A stretch of 64,000 nucleotides of DNA, taken from the NCBI RefSeq assembly GCF_019399895.1, contig NC_091867.1:4588001-4652000 (forward strand), read 5' to 3'. Shown here in pieces: positions 49,601-60,052 of the stretch. This DNA is from Cardiocondyla obscurior (lineage: Eukaryota > Arthropoda > Insecta > Hymenoptera > Formicidae). The notes beneath the pieces were generated by a model. That model was given only the letters and a program-made list of their open reading frames with translations, did not search any database and was not told the origin of the DNA. A program made the position numbers and the translations under genes. How positions within the stretch are numbered: the first letter of the stretch is position 1; every line of letters begins with the position of its first letter.

Positions 49601-52600
49601 TACTATTAAAAAAAATTTTTTTTTTCACATAAATATCTATCGAGTTGAATTATCCAAAACAAGAGTTGATTTAAATAATTTTTATCATATTTCGTTTTGT
49701 TGATGCAAACCAGTTTTTAAAACCTTCTTTGTCCTACTTGTATAAACTGGTTTATAAAAGTAAGTGGAGAAAAGAATCAAGTACTTTGAGTCGATTTTAG
49801 AGAGCTCGTCGAAAGATTGCGAATATTAACTCTTCGCCATAATGTACGAAGATTTTCTTGTTACGGAAATTTTACATATCATCTGCAAACAGTTTCAGTA
49901 TTATTTGAAGTCCTCATAAAATGCAGACATTAGTCTTTAATAATATTTTTTTATATTCTCGCTGTATTTTATATTCTACTTTTAATAAAAACGATTCCTT
50001 TTTAAACTGCAAAGTAAAAAGGTTTAAAAATAAATGTACTATGATATAATATTTTTAACATTTTTATACATGAAATATTTTTAGTTTAATTCATAGCTTT
50101 TTAAACAGAATATCAGTTAGGGTCTAGCATCTGATAAAATAAAAACGTATCAAAGGGAGAAGCTTTTTTGCTGCCAGAAGTCAGCAGTTTCGCATCAGAC
50201 ATGTGATCAGATGACAGTGGATTTAAATATCGATTCTATTACACATCATCGATTAAACACGCTGATATTTTAACACGCTATTTTAAACATTGTACGCGAA
50301 GCCATAAAGGAATATAAAGTAGCGCGACGTTTACGCCCAGTAAAAATAGTCGTTTTTGGTTCGCCAGCGTCTGGAAATGCGCTGCTCGCTCAATATCTTG
50401 CGGATTATTGTAAAGTGCATTATGTTCGCATAAAAACATTAATCTTTCATACACACTCCACAAGTTCGCATATTTTTTTTTATTCATAAAAGGATTTATT
50501 ATTATTATTAACATATGTTCTATATATGACGATTTGCAATGTAATTTGCAATTGGGATTCAAAAATTGAAGACGTTAAAGGTACTGAAGCATTAATAGCA
50601 CAAAATGGCTCAAGAGATACAGCCAAAAGCGCTGTTGACGACGCGGATAAACGGACTGGGAAAGATGATGTAAAAGACATAAAAAGAGATCGCTGTAAAG
50701 CTGTAAAAGCAGCTTGGCGAGATTCAACATGGCAGCGATAAACTGACTGAACAGGATGATGCAAAAGATAGAAAAAAAAGATCATTGTAAAGCTGTAAAA
50801 ACAGCTCGACAAAATCCAACATAGCAGCGAATAATGGCCGGTCCCGATGATATCGCTTTAAATAAGTTGCTAATTTGCTTGAAAACCAAACACGCTTACG
50901 AGCCTCTATCAGTTCACGTTCTATTTCAGATTGATATAGAAAAAAGAAAAATTTTGGGCCTAAAAATATTTTTGTGTATAAAAAGAGAACTCTCGCTTTA
51001 TTCATCGTGACAGCTCTGACGAAGAATCGACATTAAAACTAGCTTCCAATCTCACAAATGGAAGTGAAAATCAAGAACGTCGTGTAATGAAAAATTACGC
51101 GACAATTAAATTACTCACGCTACGACACAACAGTATTTACTCGCACAATTCTAATTTAATTAAAGACTTTTTAGCACGAATATTTTTCATGCTATATACA
51201 TTAATAAAAATCTATACTCTTAATTTTACTGCAAGCTATTACTTGAATATTATATAAAGTATTATTAGCGACAATTTTGTTTTCTTTATTTAAATTTTCT
51301 GCATTTGCGGAAATAAAGTATTGTTTAATAAAATGCAGAAGTTTATTTATAAAAGTTATATGAAACAAATGCATTAAATGGCAATGTATTGTAGAAAGAG
51401 AATTGCGAACGATAACACGTCCCTTCAATTATTTGATGAAATGGAAATCCACCTACTCGTCATCGCTGTGGAAACTGACACTTGTCCGGATATAGATTTT
51501 ACGATCTCACTGATGCTTGAAAAAAAAAAAAAAAAAAAGAAAAACTAGGAAAACTAAGAAATTACGATCAATATTAATTCATATTTCTTTGGGTGATTTT
51601 ATGCTATCTGAACGCGTTTTTCCGCACGCACATCTGCAGTCTTTGTTTCTAATATTGGTCGGTATGTCCTATTACTCCTATTATTCTTGTCCCTTCTAAA
51701 CTTACAAACGATAAATGTCACGAGACGACGTCTTCTATTGTTCGTAGTAAAATTTATTAAAAAGGACTTATTCTCTGATAAGCTGTTGAATGACGCGATA
51801 AAAACTTCCTTTTAAGTATCAAGTAATAATTTCTGGAACAGTGGCCTTAATTTTTAATATACTTATATATCCTGTTAGTTAAAGGTCGAACAACCTTTCG
51901 CTGCTGAACAATCTTAGTTCGTTTTTTTCTTTTTTTTTCGTTTCTTTTTTCTTCGTTCGTACCGTAATTATATCTGTGATCTATAAAACGCAAGAGAAAA
52001 CATTCGGTTGTGTTCAATTAGCCTTAACCGATGTCGAAGAAAATGACTTTTATACTGATTAATGAGACTACATCAAAGTTATTTTTATTGATTTAATAGC
52101 AAAAAAGATCTATAGAAAAGCTACCATAAAACTTGTTGGCCAAGTTATTACGTGATTTTGCCGTAATATAATTTATTAAATAATATAAAAACTGCACAAA
52201 CTTAAAGTTTTTTTTTTCTATCAAAAATCAGTCAAGGAAATGAAACTTGCATGAAAACGTACTGAAGCAGAAACACGTGCTGCTGAAGTTGCGGAAAAAT
52301 TACGAAAAGAACAAGAAATTTTTGAATGCAAAAAGAATCGTAAAGAGAAAATGATGGAATAGATTTATATATTCTTTCTGCGTCTGAAGATCAAACTTTA
52401 TGCCTATGCAACTAAACATATTTTAATTTATTCTGTTTAAATATTTATTATATGCATGGAATTATTTAATTAGATAGATAGGTGTGACATAGGCAGACAA
52501 TAAATTACCTTTTAGAGCTGCTTATATTATGTTTCAATAAGCAAGTTTGCTGATTATGTAAATTATTATTTTGCGTGCTAAATTAAATGAATTATTTATT

Positions 52601-55600
52601 AAATTGTCGGAATTCCATCCTTTAATTGTTTAAAGTAAAAAATACATTCAAATTATAAGTTAAACAAATTTAACGTTCATTAGTAGTAATATAATTTATT
52701 TGATGTAGTCAGCACGTTATTTCCTATCCCGTCTTTTTTGTACTATTGCAATATAGATGCATGTTATAAGCTGGGCTTTAATCTATCCAGTGTAATTACG
52801 AGAGCAGTTATCAAGTTTCTGCTTAGCTGGGTGTAATTCTGGTAGATATTTGACTTTTCTTTCAATCAATCCGCATCGTTGATCATAAATGCGAAGTTAT
52901 TGATCACGGCGAAATTCATGTCCGCATATATCGACGAATATTTCAACTGAGCCAATATTTTCAATATTTCCATTAGCATTTGCAATGTTCGTATTATGTC
53001 AATTTACGTTTTTCAAATTTTCTGGAAATTACGTTTGAAGGCAAATCAGTGCCTCGTAAGCGGATCTGAAGATTAAACGAACCAGACGAATTAAAGTACG
53101 TACTAGCAATATTAATCTGCTTTTTGTGCACATATCTCTGGCAAATTTGGGCAACTAACCAGGATTAGTCGCATTTGAAGTTTATCTTTTTGCGCATAGA
53201 GCTCTGTTTTATACATCAGCGACTCAAGCCACCGGAAAATGCAAATGCATATCGAACATAAAACACGAATTTTTAATATCACATACTTTATGTTTTATCT
53301 CAAAGATGTTAAACGATGGTCTCAAGCAATAATTTGTACTCGAGTGTACTTCGATGAAAAATAACCCGCTATATAGGCAACGACTGCAATTAACAAGAGT
53401 GAAAGCAATAAACGCGAATAAAATTCCTCCTTGCAGGCCTACTTGGTATGCGAACGTCCGCTCTAACTAAGGCACTGCCGGAGTAAATAATTCTGTTGAA
53501 TTTTCGATACAGTTCGGCAATCGGCGCGAACATTTCACATGTGCGAATGCGAGAACAACTTTCACACTTCGAATCCCGTTCCCGTGGAAATCGATAGGTT
53601 GCTGCTCACGATCAGACGCCGTTCCACTCCGGAGCATCGAACTACGAGGGGAATAGGAGCATGACCGTTCTCTTGGCTCTCTGTCGACCATATCGAGACC
53701 TTCTATCTATAATTTCGTGATTTCGAGCTTCGTCGATTTTGATCGGTCCGCTATTAAGAAGAAAACGCAAAGGGCATAGACAATTTTTTTCACTATCGGC
53801 TTCAGTAATCGTTTTAATTCGTTATTCATGATCAATCTTTTTCGAGATCATACAAATGCAATTCCACCGGGTTAAAGACCACGTTATTATCGCAGAATTG
53901 ATGGTAAATTAATTTTCGTATATTTTAAATACTATTTTTTTTACATGTCACGCGTTTATTTCGTATATATGCTTGTTAACCATCGTTGCATCGTGAGACA
54001 ACTTTTTATACAAAACATTTTAATCTGCCTGCAACTCTATTTACGCGAACAACGAATCTTATCATACCTATATCAGTATTTTTTTTTTTTTTTAATTCTA
54101 TTTTTCCATTTCCCCTAATCTGAAGATCGTCCACGTAAGAGAAAGTTCTTACCCACTTTCAATTCATTACAATATTTTCTTTCAGACAATAATTTTTTTT
54201 TTCTTTTTTTCATTAAAATTGGTAATAGAAAGTTTTCATTATATGTATTTATAGTTTCATAAATGTGGATAGAAATAATCGTGGCAAGGAAAGCGACAAA
54301 GAGATAGGAGAAGAGAAAAAAGAAGAAAAGTAACGTCCACACAAACGCAAAATATTTTTACGTATCATTTCGTGTAATTACGCAAAAGGCATGACCGTGA
54401 AAAACCATACATACAGATGTATTGTTTTCCGTCGGGCTTGCACAGCCTTGCCTCGACTAAATTTTCTAAGCCACATTTGCTTTCTATTATTACCCGCGTG
54501 TTTTATTGCATCGCAATACGATAAAACGAGCCTAGCTTCTCTTAGATGTAGATAATGTGATCGTTTCTATGCGGACAGCGTGCAAACAAATCAGGATTCT
54601 AACGTTGTTAGGGAAATATCGGGACATGAGCGTACACAAGATTGCAAGGTAATAGAACACGATAACGCAACAATAAGCTAGTATCTTTAGACGCTCTTGC
54701 ATAAGAGCGTGCCGGTCGCGCGGACCAATTTACAAAGGAAAATTAATAACGAGGTGGAATGCGCGATGTGCGGCGTCACTGGCTGTGTTAAAATTACGAT
54801 TACAACGTAATGTAACATTCATATAACTGCCGTAAATATAGAACGGTGACGTAAAACAATTTTATAACTTCATAAACTGCATTATCGTAATCCTGCATTT
54901 TCAGCGGACAGTTTTGACAAAAGGTAACGAAATGATAGGTCTTAAAATAACGAGAATTTTAATAAAAAATAAAAAAAATTCGTTATACCTTCTACAGCTA
55001 TTTTTGTAAGAACATAAGAAACTTCAAGAAATTATGGAACAAAAAAAAAAACCCTTTTTATGTGTTGCGGGATTTCAATTTTCCATACACGTAACAAATC
55101 TCTCATCCCGTGAAACTCAAGTTTAAATCCATCGCGGCCGTAACGAGGTAACGGCAGATACATCTATTAAAAAGTTATTTCACAATATCGATGTGTCGGA
55201 GAAAATTGGATGAAACACATTAAATGGCACGTGGATGCTACCAATGAGGAAAAAAAAAATAATAATAATAAAATCCAAAGAAAGCCAATGCATGTTACGT
55301 ACGAAAAAGCAGACTAATATACTTTTATTTAATACAATGTGAAATATATAGGCCAATTTCTAATTGCTCCGAAAGCCTTCTTTATTAATAGACCTTTGTA
55401 TTAAGTTGTTTATTACTTCAAATACGCGAGATGGGTTATTTTCGTAAAGCGAAATATTCTCATTTATGATATCAATTATATTCTCGTTCGATTAAATATT
55501 CTATGGCATTTCTGTGGTCCTATTGACTGTATTGTATTAGCACGACGCAGGCATTCACACCATCGTGAAATATGAAAATGGCGCTTACCGCAGAACTAAC

Positions 55601-58600
55601 TAATTTATTAATAGCGACAAACCTCACGCAACCGGTGTCGATATTTATGTACATATATAATAATTCATTGCCACGCTAAACAATATAGAAAGCATCATTA
55701 TTAATTGCTAAGTTTTATAGACAAATTTCAATTTCATATTTTACACGTATTACTAATTTGGTATAACAGAAAACGGCAGAGCTGCGTATGCAGCATTTTC
55801 TACAATAAACAATTACGAAGTAATAATATACATATAATAATTTCTTGAATAATATAACTACATTTTATGCACGCGGATTGAGACACGCCACTTCCGTTTA
55901 TTGTCGAACAATCCCGCGTTAGATATTATTTAAACTATGTGCCAGCATTTACGATAACTACATTGTTATGTCAATCATCGTTCCAGCTAGAAATAAAACA
56001 ACGGCAAAGCTTTCCCGCAATATATGAAGAATTGAAATGGTGTGAAGGTAAAACGATACGTGGGCTGTCCACTGTTGAATCGCGAAAAGAATTCTGATGT
56101 AAAATCAGAGCCAAGTAGAGCAGATGACATTGAAAGTGAAAGTGGGTCGTAATATTGGTTGCAGATGAGGGAAGATGATACATGACCTGCTTCTAAACAG
56201 ATTTTGAGGTCGATTCTATATTCTTGCATATTTTTGCATACGAGTGAAGACTGTAGGAACAGCCGAATTAATTTCAGAAACTGTGACGATTCAAAAAAGT
56301 TCCATATACGCAATTAAATAAAAAAAAAAAAAAAAACTTGTGTAATTAAAATACTTTTAAGTCTAATAAAGTTTACCACGTAACGTTTTGCCTTTTAGTT
56401 GTAATTTGATCATAATTTTCAAAAATAAAGGCTATATCGCGTTCCATTCGAAAGTTCAATTAGACTCGTTACAAAAAAGTTTTATTCGTAGAAATAGTTA
56501 TCCAAATATTCATTGTTATTCGACTTTTAAATTCGCGGCGCATTGAAATATCGTATTAATCTATCAGCCGACAACAAAACGACGTTTTTCTAAAGGCAGG
56601 ATTGGAGGCTGACGTAGCGCAATTCTTGAAAAGGCAGGATGGATTATTTACCGCGGACAAAATATTAAAAAAATAATAATAAAACGTCAGATACGGGCAG
56701 TAGGGAAGTAAATCTGATTTTTTAAGGGAGCGTTGAAAATGGGGATTCTAAAAGGGATAAATTAAATTTCGCTGAGCAACCGACTAAAAAAAAAAAAAAA
56801 AAAAACATTGAGAGCGAAGCTTAACAATTTGGACAAATTATTTTTAAAGTTGACAGCAAGTTGTGGCTAATTCAAATACTTTTCATAATGCAGATTCATA
56901 CTACACGAACAATCGTTCATTATATTTCAATTTAATCACGAATTTTTAGACACGCAAATAAAATACATCTAATATAAATCCTCTTTGATATACAATATCA
57001 ACTCTTCATGCATAATAACTCTGTTAACTTAACTGTGACGATTTTTTTATGCAAACGTTATTTTTTTAACCCAATAATGCCGATGTTCATCCAAACGTGA
57101 CTTTGTCTTTAGACACGTGCAATGCAAACTAAATATAACACGATGTACTTAAATAATCTATTCCTCTTGTACTACGTATTTTTTTTTTTTTTTTTAAATT
57201 AAATTACATATTTGGTATTCCAAAAATAATACGTTATTGCAATTTTTCCATAAATCTCTTATTTCACCGTATCTGCAATACCTGATTCGGTATCTCCAGT
57301 TCATATCTGATTTTGAATTCAAGTGCTTATGCTATTCTGTTGTGCAACGCAGAGCAGCCGTTTCAAGCTGACCGTTTGAAGTAAAGTCTACGAAGATTTA
57401 GCTCTTAACTCGCGAAATCGCAATTCGCGTACGCACTAGTTGCATTATGAAAACACTTCGAGAAAGAGTTTGGTATAAACGGATCAATTTTTTTTTTTAA
57501 AACAAATGCACAAAAAAATCTTGATAGAAAAAAATTTTGTTTACGAATGTCTGGACACGTGCGATTTCTTGAAAGGGAAATTTACAGTTTTTCACCAGAG
57601 TGATGGGCTATATTTGCGGGTTATATCTGTGGAAAGCTTACGCAACTTTAATTACTTTATACTACGGGATAAGTTACTGCTAATGCACAGTACTAAATTG
57701 ACTTAATATGCCTTACTAAAAACTTTTCGTTATAGTATTAACAATGCCATTTTATTGTTAAACTTTTGCTTTATAATTTGTACTAATGCAAAAGAATAAC
57801 GAAAATTCTTAAGTTTTTAATTTGCCATAAACGATCAATTACGTAACGTTCACAAATAAATTATTTCGTGAACTTGAAGTTGCGTTTAATTTTTCGATTA
57901 GCCGTCGGGGTTATGCTGGCAAATATTGGTTTGCCTAAATCTATCCATTTATTATGTAGATTTGAATGTGTGCTCACCCTTTTCCAGGTCGCGAAATTAA
58001 TTGTTTAAAAAAATTTTTTAAAGCGAAATAAAATAAATATAATTTTTATTTTATAATCAACGTTAAAAATAATTAGTAATAATATTTCCTTGTTAAAAAC
58101 AGAATAATGTTTATCTATCGTTAACAAGAAAATTATTATCAATCACTTGTATCGTTTGTTTAAAATAATATCGCTTGTTGATTGCCTCTGACGGCCAAAT
58201 TGTACACAAGCGTGTCCTGTAGCTCAATTATGCAGATAATATACTAATATTGTTATAATGATAGCGGGTAGTCTATCAAGTGTTAAGCTAAACTGTTCAA
58301 TCCTTTAAAATCTCGCTATCAATTTACGGCTTTCCCTAAAAGCGCATGTCTAAAACACCTTCTGGAATCGTGAGTTTTCCAACCGTTTGGTAATTATAAG
58401 GCCAAGAGCAAAAATGCCACCGTCATTTGTATTTTTTACTATAGAAATCCTAATCCATTTTCAAATTGTATTTCTGTATTATTAATTGTTACACGTCAGC
58501 GATATATAAAGTAAATTTCTGCAACAAAATACGAGAGATTCACTTTTAAATTATAATATAAACTGCTTTTTTATTACAAGCAATATTATATTGGCATAAT

Positions 58601-60052
58601 GCAGTCGTCTTATTTTATTCGACGGAACATGAAAATGCTCTTTACGCCCGGAGCCGAGAGATTTTATAAATAATTCGGCGGCGAAAGTAAATTCGCAGGA
58701 AATCGCGAGATAAATGTAAATTATTCCTGAATGCCGCATATGAAAGTAAATTCGAAAATTAAGGAAATGTAATGCGGCCTATTAGTTTGCAAATGTTCTA
58801 CGCAGCTTTAATTCGCGCGACCTAATCGATTCGAAACTTACGCCTACCGGTCAGAAATTGGGTCGGTTTACCGTAACCCGGTTTTAATCAATACAATGCA
58901 ATATCCGTGTTGAAAGTAGATCTGAATCGGACAGCTACCCAGCCGAATGATCGACAGGCAATATTCTATCTATTGCACTTGCTAATTTCCGCCAACACCG
59001 TCGCAGAAACGGGAACGGCCAGGCTGCCTTGTTCTTTGTAAAACTTTGTTGCGACACTTATCGATTCTTACAAGTATAAATAGTTAAAGCCGTGCTTTTT
59101 CGTACTAGAAGCACAAGTAAGTGCGCGCTGTTCAACTAATGCCATGATATTAGTAACACGACGCCAACAGTGTTAACGTGTTGATGGAATATCACGCACG
59201 TACTGCTTTAATTTCGGAACATGCCTGACGCTCGATATATGCGACGCATGGTTCATTTGGTATGCCCGTAATCTATTAGAACGCCCTGTAACGTAATTAA
59301 TCGCTTACGTGCAACCCGAGATTAATTTCAAACTATCGATCTCTCCCAGTCAGTCTTTAAATCGTTTCTAAAATATTCCTCAATTTTTTTATCTCGTTAA
59401 TATTAAACTTAAAAAATTTTTTTTTTTTTTTTTTATCGTCCACTGTGTTACGGCCTAAGATATAGATTAATTCAATGCAGCTTTACAATTGATTTAATTC
59501 CTACCAATCGCTGAAATCAATCCTCCAAAAAATTCGCGAACAAACGACGACGTAGACTTCTTTCACGATTACGCAAATCCCGTCACGGTTTCAAGCTACT
59601 ACTCGACTCTACGATCTGACGTTACAACAGCAAAGATCGAATTTCCCCAGCGGTGCTGATGGAAGAGCACTGCGAGCGGTATATATGTACATATCTCCAA
59701 ACACCTGTTAGCAGCCGCTCTCGGGTGGGCGGTTCGCCATATCACCTTTAAAGCTACGCGAGCAGTACGAGTTCCAGCACCGGAGCCGGTCCGAAGATCG
59801 AAGAAAGGAACGGGCGACCTTGATCGCGGCACCTGATACTACGGGAGCTATCGCAAGTTCGCCTTGCACTCCGTCGGATTCCGCCCGGCTGCGGCCTCGC
59901 GGTCCCATCCTTTTATTTTTTTTTCCCCCCGTGAAAGAAAAGAGAAAATCAACTTCCTTACCGGCATAACCTTGTTGCGAATAATTCGCTTGCTCGCTCG
60001 GCACCACGGTCTCCTCGAGGATGCTCTCCGACGCCGTCTTCACAACTCCCAT
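40435..60052 (-). CDS. Synaptotagmin, Syt3/6/9/10-like (insect Syt-alpha/beta class), 9 exons
   Basis: Synaptotagmins are membrane-anchored calcium sensors for vesicle fusion. Joined coding exons in order are 60052-59962, 43294-43032, 42955-42809, 42548-42417, 41645-41491, 41363-41195, 41116-40996, 40898-40727 and 40639-40435. All introns are GT-AG and the join is 1455 bases, 484 residues. A membrane segment spans about residues 40-60 (LLIAAGVAVVGLVLLAAVSF), followed by Cys62 and a linker, C2A (about 188-312) and C2B (about 325-460). C2A keeps all five calcium-binding Asp (222, 228, 280, 282, 288). C2B has Asp354, 360, 414, 416 and Glu422 in the fifth place, with a polybasic KKKK at 375-378. 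GRDHW.EML..PRKP.A.W is characteristic of the Syt3/5/6/9/10 group. I cannot decide between insect Syt-alpha and Syt-beta, so I give no symbol. Confidence 0.94.
40727..40898 (-). CDS. Synaptotagmin exon 8: C2B core
   Basis: Encodes DPYVKVYLLCQGKRIKKKKT, TVKKNTLYPVYNEALVFDVP and VSLIVKVIDYDR. Contains Asp360, the polybasic patch, and Asp414/Asp416. Acceptor TTAG, donor GTGAGA. Confidence 0.95.
40996..41116 (-). CDS. Synaptotagmin exon 7: start of C2B
   Basis: Encodes EKVNLGELMLSLCYLPTAGR then LTVTVVKARNLKGMDITGKS. GEL..SLCYLPTAGRLTV is the standard C2B opening of synaptotagmins. The donor GTTTTG is weak, but the frame continues correctly into DPYVKVYLL of the next exon. Confidence 0.94.
41195..41363 (-). 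CDS. Synaptotagmin exon 6: end of C2A
   Basis: Encodes SVSYEELRERYLQFSVYDFD then RFSRHDLIGQVVLKGLLECT and the C2A-C2B connector. Contains Asp280, Asp282 and Asp288. Donor GTATTT. Confidence 0.95.
41491..41645 (-). CDS. Synaptotagmin exon 5: C2A calcium loop 1
   Basis: Encodes VLEARELPIKDVTGSSDPYV then KVYLLPDRKKKFQTKVHRKN and LNPIFNETFIF. SDPYVK.YLLPD.KKK.QTKVHRK.LNP.FNE is the strongest synaptotagmin signature. Asp222 and Asp228 are the first two calcium ligands. Confidence 0.96.
42417..42548 (-). CDS. Synaptotagmin exon 4: start of C2A
   Basis: Encodes PELYKKELVRQESAESSSTT then EMEYAGKLHFALRYDKEIEG and LVVK. G.L.F.LRYD...E.L.V is the first strand pair of C2A. Donor GTAAGT. Confidence 0.95.
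42809..42955 (-). CDS. Synaptotagmin exon 3: linker
   Basis: 49 codons in phase 0 encoding VLRQTTLPIVPMRHQSFQRQ then LSHRLDLPNIKFSICSFENR and SDSSLGLIK. The linker is rich in Arg and Ser; RHQSFQRQLSHRLDL resembles the basic linker of Syt-alpha/Syt9/10. Acceptor and donor are both clean. Confidence 0.9.
43032..43294 (-). CDS. Synaptotagmin exon 2: membrane segment and juxtamembrane part
   Basis: Encodes EEWSENFPYQLLIAAGVAVV, GLVLLAAVSFQCSSTWRWLM and a polar, Asp/Glu/Gln-rich stretch ending EQKDSKK. A 20-residue hydrophobic core followed by Cys and Trp residues is the single membrane anchor, and the Cys may be palmitoylated. Acceptor TTCCAG, donor GTATTT. Confidence 0.92.
43295..47822 (-). other. 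Synaptotagmin intron 1, 3' part
   Basis: The intron is about 16.7 kb (43295-59961). In this part I see no gene. The composition is AT-rich with homopolymer runs (T at 43799-43810, A at 44326-44340 and others). Open frames at 43591-43941 and 44153-44434 have no recognisable domain. Confidence 0.55.
47826..48060 (+). pseudogene. AK7 remnant, N-terminal (SDR-like) part
   Basis: An open stretch of 78 codons encoding MSITFQQYLCSEDVIMINLD and, further on, QLINYNVIIRDITQEPDQIK. The second part aligns with the CDVIIYNIT segment of AK7. A GTAAGA near 48033, just where homology fades, may be the old splice donor. No ATG-initiated gene is implied. Confidence 0.65.
48614..48993 (+). pseudogene. AK7 remnant, middle of SDR-like part
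   Basis: One frame reads AFKREKPV, stop, HFILTSTILV, stop, AFAKSLVIDPINPDLIFPET, DYGK, stop, NSHLNYKKHIQCKMAIV and so on to GPLHYLFKMAKH. After a frameshift it continues LIFGKRQNKVPLLLVRDLAP. The stop at 48671-48673 falls where AK7 has Trp (FILLSTVMTWA), so TGG to TAG is likely. These matches are the strongest of the set. Confidence 0.85.
49310..49393 (+). pseudogene. AK7 remnant, end of SDR-like part
   Basis: After a sequence ending TTTTCAG (a credible old acceptor, AG at 49307-49308) it encodes TVSSVVQNWPSMRYIVADAR then INLSKYDR and stop TAA at 49394. It matches the VVQN....YLVAVDE segment of AK7 that follows the VRDLA block. Confidence 0.75.
50274..50450 (+). pseudogene. AK7 remnant, nucleotide-binding P-loop
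   Basis: Encodes IVREAIKEYKVARRLRPVKI then VVFGSPASGNALLAQYLADY and CKVHYVRIKT. This is the start of the adenylate kinase domain. Codon 50376-50378 is AAT (Asn) where the Walker A motif needs Lys, so nucleotide binding would be lost even if it were expressed. Confidence 0.85.
50655..50835 (+). repeat. Diverged tandem duplication of about 90 bp inside the AK7 remnant
   Basis: Unit 1 (50655-50745) and unit 2 (50746-50835) share the order GATGATG(T/C)AAAAGA, then a G-A-rich run, then TGTAAAGCTGTAAAA(G/A)CAGCT and (A/C)AACAT(G/A)(G/-)CAGCGA. They lie in the acidic, charge-rich linker part of the AK7 remnant. The two copies differ at many bases and by small indels, so the duplication is old. Confidence 0.75.
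51387..51515 (+). pseudogene. AK7 remnant, late adenylate kinase domain
   Basis: Encodes RIANDNTSLQLFDEMEIHLL then VIAVETDTCPDIDFTISLML. It aligns with the block NYFDEIEIHPIHIDV near the end of the AK7 kinase domain. There is no stop within it. A poly(A) run follows at 51520-51538. Confidence 0.78.
51519..51538. repeat. Poly(A) tract
   Basis: A run of about 19 A following the AK7 remnant at 51387-51515. Similar A or T runs occur at 4467-4485, 56316-56334 and 56785-56804. Confidence 0.8.
52258..52362 (+). pseudogene. AK7 remnant, charged helix after the kinase domain
   Basis: Encodes RTEAETRAAEVAEKLRKEQE then IFECKKNRKEKMME and stop TAG. Upstream there is an in-frame TGA at 52252-52254. The Glu/Lys/Arg-rich helix matches the region before the Dpy-30 motif of AK7, though such helices are low in information. 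Confidence 0.55.
52363..59961 (-). other. Synaptotagmin intron 1, 5' part
   Basis: Mostly AT-rich, non-coding, with many homopolymer runs. A small GC-elevated patch at about 53450-53760 holds an open frame with a true ATG on the - strand (53467-53691, 74 codons, rich in Arg and Ser), unlike any family I know. The open frame at 55987-56313 on the - strand is likewise unrecognised. The last 350 bases before exon 1 are GC-rich and belong to the promoter-proximal island. Confidence 0.5.
59962..60052 (-). CDS. Synaptotagmin exon 1: N-terminus
   Basis: From ATG 60052 it encodes MGVVKTASESILEETVVPSE then QANYSQQGYA, ending in phase 1 before donor GTAAGG. Joining it to the exon at 43294 restores the frame (GYA-EEW). 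An in-frame TAA lies upstream (about 60110-60120) with no ATG between, which supports this start. The N-terminus is variable in this family, so the link rests on splice phase, strand and distance and not on homology. Confidence 0.75.

Larger units (their letters stand above)
47826..52362 (+). pseudogene. Decayed adenylate kinase 7 (AK7)-like gene nested in a synaptotagmin intron
   Basis: AK7 joins an SDR-like N-terminal domain, an adenylate kinase domain and a C-terminal Dpy-30 motif, and in animals is linked to motile cilia and sperm flagella. Seven or more pieces occur here in the order of the AK7 protein: 47826-48060 (NYNVIIRDITQEPDQIKK), 48614-48916 (FILTSTILV, DPINPDLIFPETDYGK, KGPLHYLFKMA), 48928-48993 (FGKRQNKVPLLLVRDLA), 49310-49393 (SSVVQNWPSMRYIVADARIN), 50274-50450 (P-loop part), 51387-51515 (LFDEMEIHLLVIAVETDTCP) and 52258-52362 (TRAAEVAEKLRKEQEIF). 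At least four in-frame stops lie in the second piece alone (48638, 48671, 48746, 48854) and a frameshift precedes 48928. The spacing suggests retained introns. The Dpy-30 end was not found. Recognition is from memory of the AK7 family. Confidence 0.82.

Noticed and set aside
53311..53345. 12-base match to the start of microRNA miR-137 on the - strand
   Set aside because: The remaining bases do not match and no complementary arm is present nearby to form a precursor hairpin.
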